A stretch of DNA of 48,935 nt, taken from positions 1 to 48,935 of the forward strand of contig JAGWJY010000024.1 in assembly GCA_028865545.1 (NCBI GenBank), read 5' to 3'. The stretch's first letter is position 1. Each line of letters opens with the position of its first letter. Positions 35,339-44,115 of this stretch are shown piece after piece. A program made the position numbers and the translations under genes. This DNA is from Alphaproteobacteria bacterium (GTDB taxonomy: Bacteria > Pseudomonadota > Alphaproteobacteria > Micropepsales > Micropepsaceae). A model generated the notes under the pieces. It saw only the letters and a program-made list of their open reading frames with translations, was not told the origin of the DNA and did not search any database.

Positions 35339-35734
35339 GGACGTTTCCCTATTCGCAGGCTGGCACCGTAAAGGATTCGCGGCCGCCCGTCTTTTGCGGC
35401 GCCGTCCGGTTCGTGCCGGCGTTGCCTGCGGCGCGGCACTGACACCCGCCGCAGGCTTTACGCAGGGACTTGCTCAGGTCGCGCAACCTGCCAAGTCGGG
35501 TGAAAGAAAATGACTGCAATGATAGTAATTCGTTTATGCAAGACATCTAGCAATGCGTCTTCGACAATGCGCGATGATTATCACGGATGTCTTGCTTTCT
35601 ACATTTCGCATTTTGGCACACGCAATCGTTCGCGCGCTCTACAACTGCGTGCAACTGATTACTTTTCCTATCACGATAAGAAGTCGCAACGCCTCATCGC
35701 GATCGAGCGCGCGGTGGATATGCCGGCGCGACCT
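35339..35734. other. AT-rich gap between the two cupin genes
   Basis: The 396-bp stretch is GC-rich near cupin A but markedly AT-rich around 35510-35690. A minus-strand frame (35349-35546, 65 residues, with CGGCQC) ends 10 bp before cupin A, but it lacks a ribosome site and may be chance. No terminator, RNA gene or mobile element was recognised. Confidence 0.5.
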
Positions 35735-36157
35735 TCACTTCGCCGGCGCCGGCAACGGATAGGAAAGAATGATGGTGAAGGGGCCGTCGCCTTTTTGGCC
35801 GATGCTGATCGTCGACCCGTTGTAGATATAGGCGCTCATACCCGCGGTGAGCGTTTGGGCGACGCCGTCGCATGTCACTTCGCCCGTCCCGGAAATCACA
35901 TAGAAGATCTCGTCGTGGTGGACTTTGTGAAGCCCGATGGTGGAACCCTTGGGCATGATGCGTTTGCGGAATTCCAGCAGACGGTTCGGCACGCTGTCGG
36001 TAACGCGATAGACGGTCGAGCGACCGATATTGCCGTGCGGCGTCGGTTCTTCCTTCGCGATCTTGGCTTCGTCGACGATCACCATCGGCGCGGCCATGGC
36101 GGCCGTCGTGCCCAGTCCGAACAGGCAGGCAAGCAGGCTCAAAGCGACTTTCGGCAT
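35735..36157 (-). CDS. Exported small cupin protein B
   Basis: This 140-residue paralogue of cupin A shares its layout. A signal peptide (MPKVALSLLACLFGLGTTAAMA) is followed by PMVIVDEAKIAKEEPTPHG, EFRKRIMPKGSTIGLHKVHHDEIFYVISGTG and ILSYPLPAP. The His/His/Glu metal triad is conserved. The start at 36157 follows GAGGAGCCGATC; the longer frame to 36268 is rejected. The two copies in tandem indicate a local duplication that has diverged. The substrate is unknown. Confidence 0.87.
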   Translation of the reverse strand: MPKVALSLLACLFGLGTTAAMAAPMVIVDEAKIAKEEPTPHGNIGRSTVYRVTDSVPNRLLEFRKRIMPKGSTIGLHKVHHDEIFYVISGTGEVTCDGVAQTLTAGMSAYIYNGSTISIGQKGDGPFTIILSYPLPAPAK

Positions 36158-36396
36158 GATCGGCTCCTCATCTCTGGTGGAAACACGGATTAAGAGTCTC
36201 CGACGCAGGCCCGGCAATGACGCATCGCGCCACAGCCGGCGCGAAGAGCCGAGATCGCATCGCGTCATGCGAGACGGTTATCGCGGCGTCACGGCGGCGG
36301 CGCATAACGGATTGGCGGGCCGCGCCGATTGCGTTTACGATCATCCGCCACGGTGACGGCGTTTGACCGGACTTTTCTGACCAGGCGGAGACGGCG

Positions 36397-37026
36397 ATGT
36401 TGATCACGCGCAGAGGCGCAATCGGAGCGGCTTCCATCGCCTGCGGTGCGGTCTTGTCCGGCTGTGCCGGTTTTCCGATGTCCGCCGGCGCCGATACCAT
36501 TGATGTCAGCGCCGCGCTGGGAGCGACAAGCGGCACGCTGCGTTTCGGAGCATTGGAATGTCCGTGCGCCGTCGGTCGCTCCGGCATCCTCGATCGAAAG
36601 CGCGAAGGTGACGGCGGCACGCCGGCGGGACAGTTCGCCTTGCGCGAGGTGCGCTACCGGCCCGACGTGTTCGCGTCGCCGCCGAAGACCGGTCTGCCGG
36701 AATTTCCCGCCAAGCCGACCGACGGCTGGTGCGACGATCCCGAAGACCCTGCCTACAACAAGATCGTGCGGCTTCCGTACCAGACGGACGCCGAGACGAT
36801 GTGGCGCGACGATCATGCTTACGATCTGCTCGCCGTCATCGGTTACAACGACGCCCCGCCCATCCCCGGTCTTGGCAGCGCGATCTTCCTGCACGTGGCG
36901 CGCCCCGACGGCGACAGCGGCGCATTCCTGCCCACCGCCGGCTGCGTCGCCGTGAAGATCGAGAACCTGCTGGCCGTCCTCGCCCGCTGCACGCCCGCAA
37001 CGATGATCAGGATACGGACGGTCTAG
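36397..37026 (+). CDS. YkuD-type L,D-transpeptidase-like lipoprotein
   Basis: This 209-residue protein has an N-terminal signal with twin arginines (ITRRGAIGAA) and a lipobox-like LSGC23, so it is exported, possibly by Tat, and lipidated. The domain (about 35-209) shows PAGQFALREVRYRPD, H166 in FLHVARP and the catalytic-type C183 in PTAGCVAV, matching the COG3786 branch of YkuD proteins. These act on peptidoglycan cross-links or anchor lipoproteins. The usual SHGC is replaced by TAGC, a known variant of this branch. Confidence 0.85.
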   Translation: MLITRRGAIGAASIACGAVLSGCAGFPMSAGADTIDVSAALGATSGTLRFGALECPCAVGRSGILDRKREGDGGTPAGQFALREVRYRPDVFASPPKTGLPEFPAKPTDGWCDDPEDPAYNKIVRLPYQTDAETMWRDDHAYDLLAVIGYNDAPPIPGLGSAIFLHVARPDGDSGAFLPTAGCVAVKIENLLAVLARCTPATMIRIRTV

Positions 37027-37129
37027 CCTGATCGGGATAACAGCCGCCATGGCGTGGCGCGATCAGGAAACCGATTGTCACCGGCCTTATTTCTCCGTAG
37101 ATTTTTCCCGTTATGGGGGAATTTGCAGC

Positions 37130-37861
37130 ATGGAATCCGCCCTTGAGTTGCGCGGCCTGCGCAAGAGCTACGCCAGGCCGGCCGTAGACGATCTGCATCT
37201 GACGATCCATGCGGGCGAATTCTACGCTTTGCTTGGTCCCAACGGTGCGGGCAAGACAACGACGCTGCGGATGGTTGCCGGGTTGCTCCGTCCCGACGCC
37301 GGCACGATCCACGTATTCGGCGTCGATGTCCTTGCGGATCCTATCGCGGCAAAGCGGTTGATCGCCTGGCTGCCTGATGAGCCGATGCTCTATGACAAGC
37401 TGACTCCCCTTGAATATCTCGAATTCGTTGCCGGCCTCTGGGCCGTTGACCGCAAAACAGCAACTGCCAGGGCGGTAGAGCTGCTGCGTTGGCTTGATCT
37501 GTGGGACAATCGCAATCAGCGCTGCGAAGGTTTTTCGCGCGGCATGAAGCAGAAGGTGGCGTTGGCGGGTGCGCTGATCCATGAACCAAAGCTGCTGATC
37601 CTGGACGAGCCGCTCACGGGGCTGGACGCCGCTACGTCGAGACAAGTCAAAGATCTCCTTGTCGCGCGGGTACGCAACGGCGCGACCGTCATCCTCACGA
37701 CGCATATCCTCGAGGTGGCGGAACGTCTGGCCGAACGCATCGGCATCATCAACAAAGGAAAGCTCTTGGCCGAAGGCACGCTTGATGATCTCAGGAACCG
37801 CTCAGGCATGGCCGGATCATCGCTCGAAGACGTGTTCCTCGAACTCACCGCGAAGGAGTGA
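37130..37861 (+). CDS. ABC transporter ATP-binding protein
   Basis: This 243-residue ATPase has Walker A GPNGAGKT (36-43), the signature FSRGM (135-139) in place of LSGGQ, Walker B LLILDEP (155-161) and the H-loop TTH. The Q-loop region reads AWLPDEP, which together with FSRGM resembles EcsA-type and export-type ABC proteins. ATG 37130 follows GGGGGAATTTGC. It stops 3 bp before the permease start, forming a two-gene transporter whose substrate is unknown. Confidence 0.95.
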   Translation: MESALELRGLRKSYARPAVDDLHLTIHAGEFYALLGPNGAGKTTTLRMVAGLLRPDAGTIHVFGVDVLADPIAAKRLIAWLPDEPMLYDKLTPLEYLEFVAGLWAVDRKTATARAVELLRWLDLWDNRNQRCEGFSRGMKQKVALAGALIHEPKLLILDEPLTGLDAATSRQVKDLLVARVRNGATVILTTHILEVAERLAERIGIINKGKLLAEGTLDDLRNRSGMAGSSLEDVFLELTAKE

Positions 37862-37864
37862 AAC

Positions 37865-39403
37865 GTGCTTCGTTTTCCTCCAGCGTCGATGCCCTGGCTG
37901 CTCACGCACGAACTGAAACTTCTCTTCAGCAGTACGGCCAAGGGTACAAAGATCGTCCTGCTGGTCGGGCTGTGCTTCGTTTTAATGGTCACCGCTACGG
38001 CCGGCGTGCCATTGGCGCTCTATCTTGAGACCAGGCCGCTGGCGCCGACGCCGCTTTTCATTCTGATCGCGGATGGTGCCGTCGTCGTTCTCTTCACTCT
38101 CATTCTGTCGCAAACCCTTTCGATGGCGACACAGGCCTTTTTCGACCGCGGCGATCTCGATCTGTTGCTGTCGTCGCCTCTTCGGCCGTCTCATGTTCTT
38201 TTCGTGCGCTGTCTGGCGATCGCGCTCAGTCCGATCGTCCTATACCTTGTTCTCTTGACGCCCTTCGTCCTGCCGCTGGCGCTTCTCGGTCATTGGCCGT
38301 TGTTGGCGGCGTACGGTGTCATGGTGGCGCTCGGTTTGACGTCCGCGACCGTGGGCCTGCTACTGGCCACGGCGCTGTTCTCGCTGATCGGGCCGCGGCG
38401 GACGAAAACGGTAGGCCAGATTCTTGCGGCTTTCGTTGGTGCGATGGCATTTCTGGCGTCGCAGGCGGTGAATTTCCTCCCGGACCACGGACGCTCGCTC
38501 GCTGTCAAACTGCATGGCCTTGTCGCGATGGGATATTTCGGGCCGCATGCCGCCTTGTCGTGGCCGGCGCGTGCCGTGCTGGGTGATCCCGTGCCGTTTC
38601 TGGGCTTCTTCACGTGCTCGGCGCTATTCTTCTTCGGCGTCGTCAACAGCGTCGGTGCGCGCTTCGCCGTCGACGCATCGATATCATTTGGCGTGACGTC
38701 CGCTTCCTCGCCCCGGCGCGACGCAAGTCCGGTTCGTGGATTTCTCGGCGGCGTGCGTCGCTCGCTCGTCCGCAAAGAGCTCCGCCTGATCGCACGTGAT
38801 CCCGCTCTTCTGTCACAAGTGCTATTGCGGATACTCTATTTCATCCCGCTCGCCTTTGTGCTCCTGCGGAATGCCCGGTTGGGAAACGAGATGACCGTCG
38901 TGGGCAGCGCGGGCGCCATTGTGTTTTTTGCCAGCCAGATCGCCGGCAGTCTGGCTTGGATTACGATTTCGGCGGAGGATGCGCCCGATCTTCTTCTCTC
39001 GGCGCCCGTCTCGCCGATGCGTGTTCGAGCGGCGAAGCTGCTGGCGGCGTTCATGCCGGTGGTCGCTTTATCCGCATGGCCGGTGGCAGGGCTGGTCTGG
39101 TTTCGCCCTTGGGCGGGCGTGGCATCGGGGCTGGGTGTCACAGCGGCGTCGCTTTCAGCGGGGCTGATCAATTTGTGGTACGAAAAACCGCAGCCGCGGA
39201 AGAACTTCCGCCGGCGTATCGGCGGTTCCCTCGTTGCAACACTTGGCGACCTCTTCGTGGGAATTTCATGGGCGGTGACGACTGGATTTGCTGCGTCCGG
39301 ATCTCTGTGGGCGCTGACGGTAGCGGTTCTTCCGCTCGGAGTAATGGGTGCGCTGTCGGTCGGACGGAGGCGCGATTTCGGGCCTGACAGCGCACCCGAC
39401 TGA
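37865..39403 (+). CDS. ABC transporter permease
   Basis: This 512-residue membrane protein (GTG start) has around ten to twelve predicted helices and charged cytoplasmic segments (FDRGDLDLLLSSPLRPSH near 95-112 and SPRRDASPVRGF near 280). The repeated L(L)LS(S/A)P phrases, LLLSSPLRP and LLLSAPVSP, about 270 residues apart suggest internal duplication of two related halves. It is the partner of the ATPase just upstream. Export of a lipid, peptide or drug is plausible, but the substrate is unknown. Confidence 0.9.
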   Translation: MLRFPPASMPWLLTHELKLLFSSTAKGTKIVLLVGLCFVLMVTATAGVPLALYLETRPLAPTPLFILIADGAVVVLFTLILSQTLSMATQAFFDRGDLDLLLSSPLRPSHVLFVRCLAIALSPIVLYLVLLTPFVLPLALLGHWPLLAAYGVMVALGLTSATVGLLLATALFSLIGPRRTKTVGQILAAFVGAMAFLASQAVNFLPDHGRSLAVKLHGLVAMGYFGPHAALSWPARAVLGDPVPFLGFFTCSALFFFGVVNSVGARFAVDASISFGVTSASSPRRDASPVRGFLGGVRRSLVRKELRLIARDPALLSQVLLRILYFIPLAFVLLRNARLGNEMTVVGSAGAIVFFASQIAGSLAWITISAEDAPDLLLSAPVSPMRVRAAKLLAAFMPVVALSAWPVAGLVWFRPWAGVASGLGVTAASLSAGLINLWYEKPQPRKNFRRRIGGSLVATLGDLFVGISWAVTTGFAASGSLWALTVAVLPLGVMGALSVGRRRDFGPDSAPD

Positions 39404-39751
39404 CGAGTGCCCTGCCATGTTTGTCGCATTAAGACCGGCGCGCGCGATGACGTTGTGAGAAAAGAAGAGCGCGTCTGGGCAGGAAAGGAACGGAAGTGAG
39501 GCCCTGGCCACCGGAGGTGAGGGCTTCCGGAATTTCCGAAAAACCATGATCTTGCGGGAAGGCCGCCGCGGCCGGGCGGTCCCCGCCCTCCATCCCAAAT
39601 CCTGAAAACAAACAGAGGTATGCCGCTGGCGATTTGGCCACAATATATGGCGGGTTATGCGGCCCATACGTCGTTCACCACGCGCCCCGCCATCGCTGGT
39701 AAACGCCCGTCCGTTCCCCTATATCCGGTGGCCCTAAAGAGGAGGTTCCGC
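39404..39751. other. Intergenic/leader region before the DAHP synthase gene
   Basis: The 348-bp stretch has no convincing gene; the frame continuous with the synthase is open from 39620 but lacks family similarity. It contains a perfect TTCCGGAA palindrome near 39528 and GC-rich dyads near 39560-39595. No attenuator with a Trp/Phe/Tyr-rich leader peptide was found. Confidence 0.5.
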
Positions 39752-41131
39752 GTGGCCCAGAATTGGTCCCCGCAAAGCTGGCGTTCCAAGCCTATCCGCC
39801 AAGTTCCGGCCTATTCGGACGCGGCGGCGCTGGCCGCTGTCGAGGCAAAACTAAAGACGCACCCCCCGCTGGTCTTCGCGGGCGAGGCACGCAATCTCAA
39901 GGCAAAGCTGGCCGATGTGGCGGCGGGCAAGGCTTTCCTGCTGCAGGGCGGCGATTGCGCGGAGAGTTTCGCCGAGTTCCACGCCAACAACATCCGCGAC
40001 ACCTTCTGCGTCTTCCTCAGCATGGCGATGGTCTTGACCTTCGCCGTCAACCTGCCGGTCGTGAAAGTCGGCCGCATCGCCGGCCAGTTCGCCAAGCCGC
40101 GCAGCGACGACAGCGAAACGCGCGACGGCGTCGTGCTGCCGTCTTATCGCGGCGACATCATCAACGGCGAGGAGTTCACCGTCGCCGACCGCGAGCCGGA
40201 TCCCGAGCGCATGATCCGCGCCTATTTCCAGGCCGCGGCCACGGCCAATCTGGTGCGCGCTTTCGCCACCGGCGGCTATGCCGACCTGTCGCGCGCCCGG
40301 CACTGGTATCTCGACGACCATCATCATCACGATCTGCTGCAGCGCTATGTGGCGATCGTCGACAAGATCGCCGAAGGCGGCGAGTTCCTGCGCACCTTCG
40401 CGCTGGCCGACACCGTGCGCCAGCAGACCTCGCGGGTCGATTTCTATTTCAGTCACGAGGCGCTGCTGCTGCCTTACGAGGAAGCGCTGACGCGGCAGGA
40501 TTCGATCACCAAGGAACACTACGCCACCAGCGGCCACATGCTGTGGATCGGCGACCGCACGCGCCAGCTCGACGGCGCTCATATCGAATACTGCCGCGGC
40601 ATCAAGAACCCGATCGGCCTGAAATGCGGCCCCAGCATGAGCGAAGACGAATTTCTCAAGCTGATCGCCATGCTCAATCCCGCGAACGAGGCAGGTCGGC
40701 TGACGCTGATCGCCCGCTTCGGCGCCGACAAGGTCTCCGAGAAGCTGCCGCGCCTGATCCGTGCGGTGAAACGCGAGGGCTTCAACGTCGTGTGGTCCTG
40801 CGATCCGATGCACGGCAACACCGTGAAATCGGCCTCGGGCTACAAGACGCGTCCGTTCGATCGGGTCATCAAGGAAGTGAAGACCTTCTTCGACGTGCAC
40901 CGCGCCGAGCAGACCTATGCCGGCGGCGTGCATCTCGAAATGACCGGCCAGAATGTTACGGAGTGCATGGGCGGCGCGCAGGACATCACCGATGTCGATC
41001 TGCATGACCGCTACAACACACGTTGTGATCCGCGGCTGAATGCCAGTCAGGCGCTCGAACTCGCTTTCCTGCTGGCGGACAGCCTGCGCGACGAGCGGAT
41101 GAAAGGTGCGGGCCTGGCGGCGTCCGCGTGA
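39752..41131 (+). CDS. aroG: Class II 3-deoxy-7-phosphoheptulonate (DAHP) synthase
   Basis: This 459-residue enzyme condenses phosphoenolpyruvate and erythrose 4-phosphate, the first step of aromatic amino acid synthesis. Class II landmarks are the N-terminal [65 protein letters not shown] and [15 protein letters not shown]. The GTG at 39752 follows GAGGAGGTTCCGC and matches the family start. It is plant/mycobacterial-type, unrelated in sequence to E. coli AroG/F/H. It appears to be the first gene of a short run with the membrane protein behind it. Confidence 0.96.
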   Translation: MAQNWSPQSWRSKPIRQVPAYSDAAALAAVEAKLKTHPPLVFAGEARNLKAKLADVAAGKAFLLQGGDCAESFAEFHANNIRDTFCVFLSMAMVLTFAVNLPVVKVGRIAGQFAKPRSDDSETRDGVVLPSYRGDIINGEEFTVADREPDPERMIRAYFQAAATANLVRAFATGGYADLSRARHWYLDDHHHHDLLQRYVAIVDKIAEGGEFLRTFALADTVRQQTSRVDFYFSHEALLLPYEEALTRQDSITKEHYATSGHMLWIGDRTRQLDGAHIEYCRGIKNPIGLKCGPSMSEDEFLKLIAMLNPANEAGRLTLIARFGADKVSEKLPRLIRAVKREGFNVVWSCDPMHGNTVKSASGYKTRPFDRVIKEVKTFFDVHRAEQTYAGGVHLEMTGQNVTECMGGAQDITDVDLHDRYNTRCDPRLNASQALELAFLLADSLRDERMKGAGLAASA

Positions 41132-41169
41132 CGTGGCGTAGGCGTAGCGTGAAGGGGGCGTAGGGGACG

Positions 41170-41919
41170 ATGGGCGTTGCGCGCCTCTTGGCGAAGGGTT
41201 GGGTGCTGGTCTGCCTGTTCGCGGGCGCGCATGCCGTGGCCATCGCCGTGGCGAGCGGAGCCTACCCGATTTCGGCACTGCCCCCGGTGATCGTCTGCAC
41301 GTTGCTTTTCGTCGCGATGGGCCTGTTGTTCGTCGGCGGCTACGGCGTTTCTGCCGTGCATGGCGGGCTGTCGCATCTCAAGCAGATGAAGGCGGCCCAT
41401 TTCATTCCGAACTTCAACGATGCGGTGTTCCTGGCGTTCGTCGTCCTCAGTTTCATCGACCAGATTACCTTTGCGCCCAACCATCTGTCCGGCGACGTCA
41501 CCAATGCGCTCGAGTCCGCGATCTATTTCGCCGTGCCGGGCCAGCGCGCGCTGCTCTACGCCATCGTGCCCTGCGCGCTCGACGGCGGGCGTATCTTCGC
41601 CTCGGCCTTCACCTGGCTGCTGGCAATCATCTTCCTCTGCTCGTCGATCTCGCGCCTCAAGCTCGCTGCCGGATTGATGCGGCTGGAGCGCGCCACGCAT
41701 CCCGAAGTGCTGGGTCCAGCCACGCTTGCCTTCGTGCTGGGGATCGCCGCCGTCGTCGGCATCCAACTTCTCTTCGTCGGCTCGGTGTTCTCGTTCCTGC
41801 CGTGCAGCGCCTATGCCGACATTCCCGGCCGGCTGATCGTCGGTCTGGCGCCGTTGATGCTGTCCTACCTGATCGTCGCCGCGCTCACCGCGCTGCTGGC
41901 GAGCGGCCACGACAAATAG
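41170..41919 (+). CDS. Six-helix membrane protein of unknown function
   Basis: This 249-residue protein has about six predicted membrane helices (8-26, 37-57, 84-104, 143-163, 184-206 and 222-243). Polar loops include HGGLSHLKQMKAAHFIPNFND and SRLKLAAGLMRLERATHPEVLG. The family is not recognised. It starts 38 bp after the DAHP synthase on the same strand, in a stretch with repeated GCGTAG, and is convergent with the reductase gene. Confidence 0.78.
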   Translation: MGVARLLAKGWVLVCLFAGAHAVAIAVASGAYPISALPPVIVCTLLFVAMGLLFVGGYGVSAVHGGLSHLKQMKAAHFIPNFNDAVFLAFVVLSFIDQITFAPNHLSGDVTNALESAIYFAVPGQRALLYAIVPCALDGGRIFASAFTWLLAIIFLCSSISRLKLAAGLMRLERATHPEVLGPATLAFVLGIAAVVGIQLLFVGSVFSFLPCSAYADIPGRLIVGLAPLMLSYLIVAALTALLASGHDK

Positions 41920-41922
41920 GCG

Positions 41923-42942
41923 TCAGCCGTCGCTCAGCTTCACCAGCATCTTGCCGAAATTGTCGCCCTTGAAGAGACCGATCAGCGCTTCGGGCGCGCG
42001 TTCGATACCCTCCAGCACCGTCTCGCGCCAGGTCATCTTGCCTTCCGCGATCCAGGCGCCCATGTCGCGCTGGAAAGCCGGCAGCATGTCGATGTGGTTG
42101 AGCACGATGAAGCCGCGCATCGTCAGGCTCTGGCCGACGATGTTGGCGAGATTGGGCGGGCCCTTCGGCGCTTCGGTGGCGTTGTAGATCTCGATCATGC
42201 CGCAGGCGACGATGTGGCCGAAAGTATTCATGTTGTTGAGGGCGGCCGTCAGGTGCGAACCGCCGACATTGTCGAAATAGACGTCGATGCCGCCCGGCAT
42301 GGCGTCGGCCAGCGCCGCGCCGAGATCGCCGCAGGTGCGGTAGTTGATCGCCGCGGTGCAGCCCAGCTCTTTCAGATAAGCGCATTTCTCGTCCGAGCCG
42401 GCCGAACCGACGACGACCTCGCAGCCTTTGTTCCGGGCGATCTGGCAGACGATGGCGCCGACCGCGCCCGACGCCGCCGAAACGAAGACGCGGTCCGACT
42501 TCTTTAATTCGCCGATGCGCAGCAGTCCGGCATAGGCCGTCAGTCCCGGCATGCCCAGCGCGCCGAGATAGGCCTGCGCCGGGGCCAGCTTGGGGTCGAC
42601 CTTCTGCAGCCCCGCACCACTCGACACGAACCATTCGCGCCAGCCGTCCATGCCGAGGACATGGTCGCCTTCCTGGAACTGACCATTGCCGTTGGACGTC
42701 ACCACGACACCGACCGCGCCGCCCTGCAGCACCTCGCCGATCTGGAAGGGCGGGACGTAGCTTTTGCGGTCCATCATGCGGCCCCGCATATAGGGGTCGA
42801 CCGACATGAACAGGTTTCGGACCAGGATTTGCCCCGGTCCGGGGTGTGGTATTTCGCCTTCGACCAATTCGAAATTGTCCGGCGTCGGCAGCCCCACGGG
42901 GCGGCTTTTCAGGCGGATATCCCGGTTTTTTCCCGTCCTCAT
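41923..42942 (-). CDS. NADP-dependent, zinc-independent MDR oxidoreductase (CurA/LTB4-dehydrogenase type)
   Basis: This 339-residue medium-chain reductase has the family's NFELVEGEIPHPGPGQILVRN opening, SVDPYMRGRM, the nucleotide motif AASGAVGAIVCQIA, DVYFDNVGG and FIVLNH. It lacks the Cys/His zinc ligands of alcohol dehydrogenases. Such enzymes reduce activated double bonds, such as those of curcumin, alkenals or 2-enones, with NADPH. ATG 42942 follows AAGGAGAGGCC; the frame upstream to 43050 is rejected. It is cytoplasmic and divergent from the Gfo/Idh gene. Confidence 0.93.
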   Translation of the reverse strand: MRTGKNRDIRLKSRPVGLPTPDNFELVEGEIPHPGPGQILVRNLFMSVDPYMRGRMMDRKSYVPPFQIGEVLQGGAVGVVVTSNGNGQFQEGDHVLGMDGWREWFVSSGAGLQKVDPKLAPAQAYLGALGMPGLTAYAGLLRIGELKKSDRVFVSAASGAVGAIVCQIARNKGCEVVVGSAGSDEKCAYLKELGCTAAINYRTCGDLGAALADAMPGGIDVYFDNVGGSHLTAALNNMNTFGHIVACGMIEIYNATEAPKGPPNLANIVGQSLTMRGFIVLNHIDMLPAFQRDMGAWIAEGKMTWRETVLEGIERAPEALIGLFKGDNFGKMLVKLSDG

Positions 42943-43087
42943 CGGCCTCTCCTTAACCTTTTGCAGGCGGCTTCTTGGCAGCAGCAACCCTAACAGCGGG
43001 CAGGGGTGTAACAAGACGAAACATTTTATGACTCGCCCCCGGGCCCCCACCTGCCACTTATGTACCTGTGAATCCGAGGGATTTCCC

Positions 43088-44062
43088 GTGTCACCAATTC
43101 GCTTCGCGCCTCAGAATGGTCCGCTCAAGGCCGCCGTGATCGGCGCCGGCGCGTTCGGCCGTCACCACGCCACGAAGTATCGCGGCATGGAGGGTGTCGA
43201 ATTGGTCGGCATTGCCGACCCGTCCTTCGAGGCGCGCAAGGGCGCGGCCGCGACCCATGGCGTGCCCGCGGTCGCCGACTGGCGCGAGTTTTTGGGCAAG
43301 GTGGATCTGGTCAGCGTCGCGTCGCCGGCCGTCACCCATGCCGAGATCGTGCGCGCCTTCCTCAATGCCGGAGCCCATGTGCTGGTGGAGAAGCCGATCG
43401 CCACGACGATCGAGGAAGCGGATGCGCTGATCACGCTTGCCGAGCGGATGGGGCTGATCCTCACCGTCGGCCATCAGGAGCGTTATGTCTTCGCGCATAC
43501 CGGCCTGCTGGATTACGAAGACGCGCCGCTGGAAGTGTCCTGCTGGCGCGAGGGTCCCTGGTCGGGCCGCGGCGCCGATGTCAGCGTCGTGCTCGATCTG
43601 ATGATCCACGACCTGGATCTCATCCATCAACTCATCCCCGGCAAGGTGCGCAACGTCCTGGCGCGCGGCCGTTTCGAAAAGGGCGTTTTCGCCGACGAGG
43701 TCAAAGCCACCGTGCTGTTCGAGAACGGTGCCGTGGCGCGTCTGGAAACCAGCCGCATCGCCGAAACCCGCCGCCGCGGCATGCGTGCGGTCTATGCCGA
43801 CGGCGTGGTGGAGATCGACTTTCTGACCCGCGAGATCATCAACACGACGCCGCGCGGCCTCAATGCGCTGGATGTCGGCGACCCGCTGGCGGAGTCGGTA
43901 TCCGGCTTTGTCGAGGCGGCCCGCAACGGCAAGGCGCCGCTGGTGCGTCCGCGCCAGGCCCGCCGGGCCCTGGAGACCGCGCTCCTGATCGACGAGGCCT
44001 CGGAGCGCGCCGGCGCGCTGCGCAGCCGTCAGGAACTGGTCGCCTACGCGGCCGCCAACTGA
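43088..44062 (+). CDS. Gfo/Idh/MocA family oxidoreductase
   Basis: This 324-residue NAD(P)-dependent oxidoreductase has VIGAGAFGRHHA (Rossmann motif), the family motif VEKPIA, and the C-terminal domain with LMIHDLDLIHQL (catalytic-type His/Asp). GTG 43088 follows GAGGGATTTCCC and gives the normal length; an open frame to 42806 runs antisense to the reductase gene. Substrates are usually sugars, inositols or sugar nucleotides. It lies upstream of nadE with 53 bp between. Confidence 0.9.
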   Translation: MSPIRFAPQNGPLKAAVIGAGAFGRHHATKYRGMEGVELVGIADPSFEARKGAAATHGVPAVADWREFLGKVDLVSVASPAVTHAEIVRAFLNAGAHVLVEKPIATTIEEADALITLAERMGLILTVGHQERYVFAHTGLLDYEDAPLEVSCWREGPWSGRGADVSVVLDLMIHDLDLIHQLIPGKVRNVLARGRFEKGVFADEVKATVLFENGAVARLETSRIAETRRRGMRAVYADGVVEIDFLTREIINTTPRGLNALDVGDPLAESVSGFVEAARNGKAPLVRPRQARRALETALLIDEASERAGALRSRQELVAYAAAN

Positions 44063-44115
44063 CGCAACCCAGCCAATCCCTTTTTATCCGCCCCGGCGCG
44101 CTGTAAACAGCAGCG

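Noticed and set aside
39851..41278. Minus-strand open frame of 475 codons
   Set aside because: It is antisense to the class II DAHP synthase, which is certain.
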